From the NCBI GenBank assembly GCA_946699065.1, contig CAMPDV010000129.1:496001-560000 (forward strand): 64,000 nucleotides of DNA. Reading direction: 5' to 3'. The DNA comes from Loxodes magnus (lineage: Eukaryota; Ciliophora; Karyorelictea; Loxodida; Loxodidae). The notes beneath the pieces are model-generated. The model was not told the DNA's origin. It saw nothing but the letters and a program-made list of their open reading frames with translations, and did no database searches. This document shows, one piece after another, positions 1-9,560 of this stretch (positions are counted from its first letter, which is position 1; the number at the start of each line of letters is the position of its first letter). A program made the position numbers and the translations under genes.

Positions 1-393
1 TTCTCTTCTTAAGCAAGTATATAATCTGTAGGTATGATTCATAACATTACTTTTAACTAAAAATTACCTTAAAATTAAAATAAATAGCTTCCCTTAAATA
101 TAATTAAGCTTTTTAAGAAGCTTATAAGATACTTATAGGATTACAATCATTTAGTCTTTTATTGTGTATGAGTGCTTGTGCAATTATAAAAGAAATGATT
201 TCTTTAATCGATTCTTTTACTAAGATAAACGAGTGCTAATAATCATATTTTTATTAGTATTTAAATGTTCTTATTTATACAATTTAGTGTTAAAGTCGCT
301 CTATAAGGTAAGAGAATAGCAGCACTAGCTATTAGAAAGATAGCAGCTAGTAATTAATTTCAAATTATTTAAATAGATTTACATAAAACTAAG
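1..393. other. No gene assigned (left edge)
   Basis: AT-rich sequence before the first clear gene. An ATG at 265 is in frame with the gene that starts at 394, and the 43 intervening codons are open, so part of this stretch could be its 5' coding end. The composition becomes polar and glutamine-rich only from 394. No RNA gene or repeat was seen. Confidence 0.4.
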
Positions 394-1860
394 ATGAAAA
401 GATAAGATCAAGCTAGTATTTTCAAGCATAATAAAAAGAGAAATAGGTCTTAATTAGCTCCTTCTCCTTTAAACTCTAAGGAAGCAACAAGAAATTCCCC
501 TAAATCCAACAAAAATGGAAAATCTGTAAGTATACTAAATTTGAGAACTCATTCAATAAATGATGAGTAGCAGGCTTTGTATTTGAAGTAGTATAAAACA
601 AAGCTTAAAAACTATAAAAATAAGTATTCAGAAATTATAGAGCAGCTTGAATCTAAAAATAGCAAAATAGAGCATTTAGTATAATTTATTTAGAAGCTTC
701 AAAGCTAATTATAAGCTATGAAAAAAGAATAAAGTGAGTAATAATAGCAGATCCTTTCATTTAAGTAATCACAGTTATCATTTAAGACCTTAGAAAATTA
801 ACAAGAAGAAAGGGATCTTAAAATCCTTTCTGCAAAACCTTTTTAACTACTTTAGTAAATGACTACTTTAGTAAACTAGTAAAGTGAATTTAAAGACAAG
901 TTAGTATTTAATAATTTGGTAAAGGAAATGCATACTTCTTTGATCCTGATTTCCAAAAACGTATATAAGCAGAGTGAAGAACTAGAACTATTGTAGAATA
1001 AAAATGAAAATACAAATTTAGAAACTGATTTAAAAATCAAAAATCTTTAAACTTAAAACGAACAAATTACTTAAAAATCGATTGAATCATAGCACCAACA
1101 TCATTTAATAACTTCATAATATAAAGAATCCCTTGAATTAATGAAAGGAAGAGTCCAAAGCATGAGAGCTAAAATATTATAGTTAGAAATAAAAAATTAG
1201 TAGGATCTAAGTTAGCTTTAGGTATAATTAAGTAATGCTCAATAAGAAAAATAAAATCTTTCTGATATAAACCAGTAATTGAAACTAAAAGTTTAAGAAT
1301 AATAACTCCAAGTTAAATAATAGCAAGAGTAAATTAAGCTTTTTTAAATAAAAAACGAGGAATATAAAAAATAAATTATACGAATAAACGAGCAAAGACA
1401 GATTAATAACATCTAGAATAAAAACAATGATCTTTACAACTCAAAAGAGATAGATCTAAAAGGAGAAATTTCAAAATTAGATGATGATATTTAAAGATTA
1501 CAGATGCATCTTTAGTAGGCATTAAATGAGAACTCAAATATTACCTTAAATTAATAAAACGTTATGTATCTTTCAATTTTATCAAGTTTATAATTTCGCT
1601 AAAGCATATTAACCAATCCAAATATTTATATATTAATGAAAATTAAAGATAAGCAAAGTAATAAATTTGAATATAATTAAACAAGATCAAGTAATCTAGG
1701 ATTAAGTTTTGAATTGGTTAGTTTAATATAATTAAAGAACAACAAAGTTTATAATTCTTCTTAGTTAAATTAAATATAAATTAAAGCTTCTGATTAACTT
1801 CTAGCAATTTATGAGGAATTATAATTTTCTATTATGAAAGTATCTGAATTAAAAGATTGA
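394..1860 (+). CDS. Glutamine-rich coiled-coil protein, 488 aa
   Basis: No conserved domain is recognised, so the function is unknown. The frame runs 488 codons without a single TGA, which is unlikely by chance at this base composition, and then ends at TGA 1858-1860. It holds dozens of TAA and TAG codons that must be sense (Gln). Residues about 1-60 are basic and Ser/Asn-rich. Residues about 65-390 are dominated by Glu, Gln, Lys and Leu in a heptad-like pattern typical of long coiled coils, and the last 100 residues are less charged. The protein has no Trp at all. A GTAAGT...AG string inside the frame near 530 was considered as an intron but is not needed, because the frame is continuous without removing it. 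The start at 394 is chosen where the polar composition begins; ATG 265 is an alternative. Confidence 0.75.
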
Positions 1861-1986
1861 TTAGACTAATTTCCACACATAGTTTAAGATATTTAGTTAA
1901 TTCATTTATAAACATATCAATTATAGGACTTTCAGTTAATACTAGTATAAATTTGGTATACTAATTATTAATCTTAGACTACTAAA

Positions 1987-2933
1987 ATGTTTCTTCATTT
2001 AAAATAAAAGTACAAATATTAATTTAAGAGTTTATTTTAGTTCAAGTATAATATTAGACTTATCAGTTTATCCTTATTTAATGAAAGGAATATTAATCAA
2101 TTTTAAGCAGTGATAAGATAAGTAGGATATAGTTTTGAAATGATAATCAGTACTAATAATAAACCTTTCTTTAGTCTGCTATACATTTATTACTTAGCAT
2201 ATTTGATCCTTTTCTCTTGACATTATGTTATATCATTATCGTATATTGAAATTCCTAGCTGCTATATAAAAATTACTTAGTTTTATTTATGCTTTTAAGC
2301 TGTTATAATATCTTCAATTGTTTCCCTAAATTCTTGAATAGTAATAATTGATAAAGAGATGATAAAGTTTAAGCTACTTCTTTTAATTTTTATATAAATT
2401 AGTGTTTCATAAAATTATTCAAAGAACCAAAATCTTTTTCAAAGTATTTCAATAAATTAATTCAACAAACTTCTAACAAAAAGGACTGCTCAAGTATAAT
2501 ATAAAGAACAAGATCCGAATGAAACAATAAAGGCAAATAAAGTAATATAATATTAATAGCTTTTATTATAATGATACTACTAGCTAACTTTATTATCTAG
2601 CATCTAAGTATTTAGTTATTTATCTTCTCTATAAAGATTGATCTCAGTTATAATATTCCACTTCCTTTCTTACTTTTCCTTAGAATTAGTTGATATAAGC
2701 TTATATTCTTAGTTATATTTAGATAGTGCATTCATTATATTGAATATATTCTAACACTCGTAGTTTTTTATCGCTAGAAATAAGAAAGTATGTTCTAAGA
2801 GAGCGAAAGTAAAATAGGTATAGAGTAGATAAGGAATAAATGGAAGTTAAGATGGTAAAGTATCTATTAAAGTTAATGAATTTGATAATCATTTTCATAG
2901 CTAATTTTTAGTAATTTCTACTGTTTATAATAA
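1987..2933 (+). CDS. Possible membrane-protein coding region, boundaries unresolved
   Basis: An open frame starts at ATG 1987 and contains only three TGA codons (near 2218, 2335 and 2572), each flanked by plausible coding sequence if read as Trp. The translation has several hydrophobic stretches of membrane-span length, separated by Lys/Gln-rich loops. The frame has no stop before the next gene at 2934 and would run through it out of frame. It could therefore be the 5' part of that gene, joined through one missing base (for example in the T-run near 2906) or an intron, giving a membrane protein with a long cytosolic tail. It could also be chance openness in AT-rich DNA. No family is recognised. 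Confidence 0.3.
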
Positions 2934-5587
2934 ATGGATTAAAACCTTAAGTTAAACTAAGATTCTCCTTAAGATCTCATAATTCCTATAACTCCTTCGT
3001 TTAAGTAAAACTCTTAAAAATCCTAAAAGTTTCCTTTGCATAATCATCACGTTCATACTTTGTCATCTCAATCTTAAAACTAGACAACCTGTTTAGAGAG
3101 TTAAAGTATAAAGCATTCTTCATTTTTAGAATCGACAAATGAACAATTTAGTAGAAGTTCTACTTATAGAGAGTCTAAAAATATCGAAAACACATATCTG
3201 TATAATAAAGATGATCTTGTAACTGAATCTAGTTCTGAAGAGGAAGCATGCAGCAATCGATTATAGTCAAGTCTAGAAATTATATAATAAAAACTATTAA
3301 ACAAAAATTTAAGGAGACTGTAAACTCTTTCCTAGGCAAGCGTTCCTATTCCAGAAATTGCTGAAGAAGAATCAAATTTAAAAAGAAGGTCTGTCACTTT
3401 TGGAAAAGAAGATGATGCAATATAGCTTTAGGATATCTAATTAGAAGATTAAAATAATGGATTAGATAGCAAATAATTATATAAAAACAAGAGCTGAAAT
3501 ACTTTAATTAAGAAATAAGAGAATAATTAAAATATAGAAAGAACATAAACTATTTCTAGTGACTAAAAGTCATGAGTGAAAAGAAGTAGCACTTGCAATA
3601 TTTCTTGTAATATTTAAGAAAATGGATATAAATCAGGAGATCTTTCTTCTGAAAGTGATTCATAACTTGAACTAATACCGAATTCTATTAATCCTAGTAG
3701 ATGAAATAAAAAAAGATATGCAGAAGGTTATTAGCATTGGAATTAATTTAAATTGATAGAGGTAAAGGCATCTGAAATAGTGTAAAAGTCTTGCTAATAG
3801 TAGCCTGACAAATCTATTAAATAAAAGTAATTATCATCAATGTGAAAAAATTTAAACAGAGATATGCTGCGTTAAATTAAATAGGAGCAATATGAGCAAA
3901 ATATGGATTAATAGAAACTTTAACATAAATTAAGGTAATGCAGAGAAATGTTAATTGCATGCAAATTAGAAAAAGATGTAGAGCAAACAGTATAAAAATA
4001 CAAATACTATATATTAAACTAATTCTTCATGGATTTAGATACATCAAGTGAAGAAAGCTCCCAAGAAATAACGTAAAAAAGTGAATTATCTTATTTTGAA
4101 AGAAGAAGATAACATACAAAAAGCATGTCTGCAATAAATCTTGCATAGCAGAAAATTAAAATCAACCAAGCATTTAAACTTAATAAGCTTTATGAGGATA
4201 ATTCATTTTAAGATCAAATTGATTCACTATAAAGAGGAATTTTTGCTTATAAAATAAATTTTTGCAATTAAAAATAAAAAACAGTTTTACTCCAGCTATC
4301 AAAAGACTGTTCTTGCTTGATATGATTAACTTATGGCTATTGTATGAAAAAAAAGAGTAGTAGTAAGTTTACTTTATGATTCAGTACTAATAAAAAGCTT
4401 TATGTAGATTATCTATGGAACTGAAACAAGTGGATTTTATAATGCTTGCAAAAAGGATGAAAAAGTTAAGGAATAACTACCAAATTTTGTAACATTAGGT
4501 AAGCATTTAACTTAGTCAACAATAAAAGAAGTCTTGATTTTATCATTAAAAACGTATAAGATTTGTTGTCATTCTGTGTTGTGATTAGTAAGTTAATGTC
4601 CATATCCAACAATACAATTCTATCTCAACCCTTTTCTAGAAGTAATTATTTAATTTAGAGCATTTCCTTTTTGCCAGATTTAGACTTATAATAAAATAAG
4701 AATGCATAAGGAAGAATATAACCTTCAATGAACTCTGGATATTTTCTTTGATTTCTTTAGCAAAAATGTAAAAGAATGAACTAAGATTGTACAAATTATA
4801 CCACATTCTCGCTAAAAGATTTGATTTAGCTTCTAAGTTACTTAAAGCAATTATCATTTTTAACAATACTACTGCCTTCGATGCAGCTCTGGAGAAAAAT
4901 TATAACTTAAAAGTAAAAAAGTTAAAAAACAGAAATAGCATCAACTAATTCTTTTAAGAAAAATCTGTCTAAGAGTAAAAGTTTGAATAATATAGAATTT
5001 GGAGACTTGACTTTAAGAAAAATTTAAGCTTGCTAAAATAATAGATAAACATGAACGACAAAAACGATGTTCCTAAGTAAAGAAGAACAAGTAAAATTAA
5101 ATAAACTTTACAATAGTTAGAGAGTTTATGGCAAACTGATGCCGGTACAGTAAAAAAGAAAAAAAGTGATGATATTAACTTTCATTCAACTAAATTCTAA
5201 TTACTAAGTTAGAAACTCAAAATGGATAATGAAATTTACAATAAACAATATAAAAGACCTTCAATGGTTGAATGACTCAATTAATAGTTTCCTACTTTTA
5301 TAAGCCGAGAAAGTGTTTTTTCTACTTTTGGATAACCTGAGCAAGAAAACCAAAATTATAACAGAAGATAAAGTGCTAAAAGAATAACCTGGTCTTTTCT
5401 CAATTAAAAGAATTTATAAAACTTAAAAAGGCTACAAGAAACATAGGAGACTTAAGAATCTGGCAACACTGATAATCAAATAACAATAAATACAGAAGAA
5501 AGTAAAAATGAAATTTAGAAGGAAAATAAGGCTGAAATAAGGAAAAACGTCAGCAAAATAATCTACAAAAAGTTACTAACTCGCTGA
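2934..5587 (+). CDS. Large Ser/Gln-rich protein, about 884 aa, one apparent frameshift
   Basis: No family is recognised. ATG 2934 opens a long frame whose first ~440 residues are rich in Ser, Gln, Asn and Glu with acidic Ser/Glu clusters, as in disordered regulatory proteins. Around residue 440 (T-run near 4250) coding quality jumps to another frame. Adding one base restores a single frame that runs on through a helical Lys/Leu-rich middle to an acidic tail ending in TGA 5585-5587. With that one base the total length is an exact multiple of three. In-frame TGA codons at 3495, 3573, 3702, 3843, 4535 and 5273 sit in otherwise clean coding sequence and are read as Trp. A 17-nt GTAAG...TTAG string at 4499-4515 could be an intron, but the unspliced frame works with one TGA. 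The upstream membrane-like region (1987-2933) may belong to the same gene. Confidence 0.6.
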
Positions 5588-5916
5588 TTTAAATAACTCT
5601 GTCTTTTTAACTTTTTATTAAAGTTTTATTAAACCTTTTATAGCAAATTTTTGGTAAAAAATACTAATTTTAAATTTAAAACGAAAGAAGTATTAGTAAG
5701 TATAATTTTAATCATATCAAGATTAACTATTATGAATCCATTGTAATTTGATAAGAGAAAAATCACTTAATACTTTATTTAATTACAGTTAAAAAGGAAA
5801 TTTAAGTTTTAGCTCTGTAATATGAAGCGACTAGAAATTAAATTTTAGAATATATAAAATAAGAAAAGACATTCTCTCAAATTCTTAATTGCAATAATTA
5901 AGTTCATAACAGATTG

Positions 5917-6808
5917 ATGGATCACTTATATTATAATTTATTGCTAACTAATACCAAAATTAATTTAAATAGAGTTTATCATCAAACTATCATTTTCTTT
6001 AAATAGACAGATAACCTCTCCAAGCAATCCTTTAAATTCATGCAAAGTTCTTTTAAGTATAACTTTAGTAGTTTACATGAGCTAAAATTAAATAATTAAA
6101 GCTACTAATATTAATATTTCAGAGCTTACTCTTTGCTCACATATCTTAAAATATCTTTTACTTAAATATTTAGGTAAAAAGAATAGCTAAGCATAATAAA
6201 AACAGAAGTTAAAGAAGAACATTAATAAGAATAAATTTAAATAATCAGACTGAAGCAACAATATAAGAATATGATTGATTAACTAAATACAATAATGAAA
6301 TACAAGTATAAAGATATAAATTTTTATTTATCATCTTTAAGAACTTAAGTTAATTATGTCTAAACTTTATTACAAATTAATTATCAAAATCTGCCATCAA
6401 AGTAACAAGATTTAAGCAGAATAAACTTTAAATTATTAATTGGCTAAAGTTGAATCTATATAATTATCATAATATACTTGTTTTTTTTAAAATTCTCTTA
6501 CTAATTTAAATTCTAAAATTGTTAGAAAAATATTACTTAAAGTTGATATATTTAATAATAAAATTGATTCAACAAACTTATAGCAAATAATGCAAAAAAA
6601 TGACTAAAATCAAATATTTGAATAGAAAGCTAAATTTGCTTAGAAAGAAACATTTTTTAATCTTTACTTTTAGTAAAACGTATATTGTACTATTAATAAT
6701 TATGAGCATTGTTAGCAAGGCTAAAATATTTGAAATTAAGAAAGCACTAAAAAAGAAAAGGGGATTTAAATAATTAGTCCTAATTTTTTGAATAAAAATA
6801 TTTAATGA
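5917..6808 (+). CDS. Coiled-coil coding region(s), frame break near 6350
   Basis: No family is recognised. From ATG 5917 a frame without TGA runs to TGA 6451-6453. Its middle part is Glu/Lys/Gln-rich and coiled-coil-like (about residues 85-130). Coding-like sequence in the same frame extends upstream to about 5700, so the true start may lie further left or in another exon. A second frame from ATG 6356 to TGA 6806-6808 (150 aa, one internal TGA at 6731 read as Trp) overlaps it and has equally protein-like composition. The simplest view is one gene of about 0.9 kb whose frame changes near 6350 by an indel or a small intron. Two overlapping genes are possible. It converges on the VPS4 gene, 134 bp away. 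Confidence 0.4.
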
Positions 6809-6942
6809 CAAATGTTTATTGATTGAATATGCTTTTATTAAATTAAATTTTAATTTATTTTAAACGAATACGGAGAATCTCTAAAGAAAGACATTTAAAG
6901 ATTATAAAGGTAAAGGTAATTATCTATGCTAAAGTTTAAAAC

Positions 6943-8341
6943 TCAAGAACCTTCTTGTCCAAACTCAGCTGTCCAATCTTCATATTTTTTCAAATCCGAT
7001 TAGCTTACGGTAGCTTTTGCTTTTCCATTTAAAATTGCCATAAAATCATTCTAAAATTATAATTCTTACCATCTCAATATCTGGAGCTTAAAGGCATCCA
7101 GCTGGAACTTGCATCATTGTCATTTCTTATGCTTGTGGATCTGAAGGAGAGCATGGAATGTAGCAAATTTTGTTTTAAATGTTAACTTATTTGAAAGTTT
7201 ATGCATTTCTACATTTTCTCAAAGGTTCATAAAGAGCCTCCTAAGTTACAATTGAAATATCAGATCCAGAAAATCCTTCAGTGTTTTCTCCTAATGTTTA
7301 AAAGTCTTATTCTGTTAGATTATTAGGTGTTTTTCCTATGTTTATTTTAAACATAACAGCTCTAGCTGGTGCATCGGGTAATGGAATGTAAATTCTTTTA
7401 GAAAATCTTCTTCTTACTGCAGGATCTAATTCCCAAGGAACATTAGTAGCTCCGAGAACTAAAACTCCCTCATCTTTGTGTCCTAGTCCTTACATTTAAA
7501 CCAGAAATTCGGTTTTTATTCTTCTGGTTGCATCATGCTCTCCTTCACTTCTATTTGAAGCTAATGAATCTATTTCATCTATAAATACTATAGAAGGTTT
7601 TGCCTTTCTTGCCATGGAAAAAAGTTCTTTTACTAGACGTTCAGATTCTCCCATAAATTTACTAACCAAATCACTAGATGATACAGAAAAAAATGTAGCA
7701 TCCGCTTCAGTTGCGCAAGCTTTTGCTAAATAAGTTTTTCCTGTTCCTGGAGGTCCATAAAGTAAAATTCCTTTCCAAGGTGTTCTTTTTCCTACAAAAA
7801 GTTCAGGAAATCTAGATGGATATATAATAGCTTCATGCAAAGATTCTTTAGCTAGATCTAATCCTGCAACATCATCCCATTTAATATTAGGCTTTTCAGT
7901 AACGATAGCTGATTATAGAGCTTATTATAATTTCTCCTCTTCTTCATTGGCTGGTTTATCTCCTTTCTCTTACGATTTAGGATCGCTTGATTGTCCTGGT
8001 CCTGGTCCTGGCATTTTAGACTAATTAGAAGGCTATTATTATGAACTTTGGGCTTGACTAGGTGATGCTTATACTTGTTCTTATTACTATTTGGTAATTC
8101 CTTTCTTTTCCTCTAAGATTTTTTGGATTTGCTCAGCTCTAGTGCAATATTCATTAAACTTTAATTTAATGCTGTTCTAAATTGCAATATTAGTCTCATA
8201 TTTGAGAACATAAACAAAATATTCCAACGCTATTTTATACTTCTATAGTGCTTCTTCATACTACTGCTATTAATCAAACCCTATTGCTTCTCTTGCAATC
8301 TAGATAGCTTTATCTCTGATTTGAGAATAATTAGACGCCAT
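6943..8341 (-). CDS. VPS4: VPS4-type ESCRT-III disassembly AAA ATPase
   Basis: 459 aa after removal of one 19-nt intron (7051-7069). The enzyme hydrolyses ATP to strip ESCRT-III filaments from membranes in endosomal sorting, cytokinesis and membrane repair, at the cytosolic face. Residues about 1-80 form an MIT domain (start [12 protein letters not shown]). A Pro/Gly/Gln linker follows, then the AAA core: Trp-Asp-Asp-Val-Ala-Gly entry motif, Walker A GPPGTGKT near residue 195, Walker B VFIDEID near residue 252, sensor region ATNVPWELD, and the Arg-rich RRRF finger segment. The C-terminal helix ends at TGA 6943-6945 and matches the usual VPS4 end ([12 protein letters not shown]). Several TAA/TAG codons fall at family Gln positions. 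All its Trp codons are TGG, unlike the neighbouring phosphodiesterase. The start ATG (8339-8341) gives the expected MIT N-terminus. Confidence 0.97.
7051..7069 (-). other. 19-nt spliceosomal intron in VPS4
   Basis: On the minus strand the sequence begins GTAAG and ends TTTTAG. Unspliced, the frame would run into a TGA and lose the conserved VPS4 C-terminus. Removing exactly 19 nt joins the codons for ...IEM to [11 protein letters not shown] in the family-typical order. The intron is phase 0. Confidence 0.93.
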
Positions 8342-8413
8342 AATTATATCAAATTCTTTTATAACTAAATGAAAGACAAAAGTCAATAAATATTCCCTCC
8401 TAATGTTTACTAA
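8342..8413. promoter_or_regulatory. Short divergent intergenic region
   Basis: Only 72 bp separate the VPS4 start (minus strand) from the ATG at 8414 of the possible plus-strand gene; an earlier in-frame ATG at 8369 would cut this to 27 bp. If both genes are real, both promoters must fit here or overlap coding sequence. No specific motif was identified. Confidence 0.3.
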
Positions 8414-9367
8414 ATGAAACTTAAAAGAAAATATCAGATTCTTATACTTTATGGCCTAATATCCCTTCTATATTATGCGTATTTTCGAATCTATTCAATT
8501 ATACTCCTAACTGCTTATTTAACTTTATTTATCATAACTATCTAAATTTTACTAGTCTTTAGTAATAAAAGCTTGATAATAACTAAACCAGCAACTCTGA
8601 GTTATTTTTAAGGAGATAATTTAAGTCTAAAGTTTTATTTACTAGAATATAAAAATTCAGAACTACAATTCTTGATAAGTAGAAGCCTTAATTATTTAAG
8701 GCTTTTTATAAATTAAATATGAAAAATGATAATATCATCAATCTAAAGCACCACTATTAATCTTACAAGCAGTTAAAAATAGTAATCTTAAATTAAGATA
8801 GTTCTATAAATAAAATTAATAGCCATTATAAAACAATTCTAATTAATTAATGATTAGCTTTATTTAAATATCTGCTTTTCTCCTTTGGAAATTACAATTT
8901 ATATTTAATATTTGACTGTTCCTTTCAATTATTTCAATAACTAAATGTTTTATATAGCTAATTTGCTTATACTATCATATAACTCCCTTAACCCTTATAA
9001 AATTACTTTTTCAGTAATGAAAAAGTTCATCTTAGTTTCTGACTTAGAGGTTTATTATTTTGTATTTACGTTATTAATTAGTTTAAGATTGTAGCATTTT
9101 AAGTAGTTATGAAATAGCTAAATTTTTTCCCAAATAAGCTAGTAATTTAAATATTAATGCTTAGAAGGAATATCTATATAAGCTTATAATACACCCCTTT
9201 ATAATGAAATATTATTGATAATTAAGCTTTCATTCCTTGATCCAAAGTATTACTAAAAGTGTTTAAATTAAGACTCTAATTTTATATTACTTATAGTTTC
9301 TGAATTAATATTTTAAATCGTCTCACTATCAATGAGGATAATACTTTATTTGACAAATTAAGTATGA
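8414..9367 (+). CDS. Possible membrane protein, about 317 aa
   Basis: No family is recognised. The frame from ATG 8414 (or 8369) holds TGA at 8720 and 9110, which fit as Trp, and TGA at 9365-9367, taken as the stop. The translation begins with a basic segment and two hydrophobic stretches of membrane-span length (about residues 8-45), followed by a mixed polar region and further hydrophobic helices. The TGA count is below the chance level for this composition but not decisively so. If real, the gene is divergent from VPS4 and converges on the phosphodiesterase with about 190 bp between stops. Any of the three TGA codons could be the true end. Confidence 0.38.
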
Positions 9368-9560
9368 AATGAGCTATCTTTGCCTTCTTATATTAAATAT
9401 GAAAACTTCATAAATCATTCCATTTAAACATTTATTAGTTTCTAAAATTTAACCAGGAAAATATTTTAGGGAATTATTTAATCCTAAAGTTATATGTTTT
9501 ATCTTATTTAAATAAGAAATCTAAAGCTTAAATAATATAAAAATAGCATTATTTTTACGC

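Noticed and set aside
394-1860. Pseudogene full of stop codons
   Set aside because: The apparent stops are all TAA/TAG, which are Gln in this code; no TGA interrupts the frame.
4636-4866. Standard-code minus-strand open frame of 76 codons
   Set aside because: It is antisense to the well-supported plus-strand gene 2934-5587 and has no recognisable features; a shadow frame.
6578-6811. Standard-code minus-strand open frame of 77 codons
   Set aside because: It is hydrophobic and AT-driven, and antisense to the better plus-strand frame 6356-6808.
7496-7840. Short AAA ATPase fragment as a separate gene
   Set aside because: It is only the part of VPS4 without TAA/TAG codons; with those read as Gln the gene extends to the MIT domain and the C-terminal helix.
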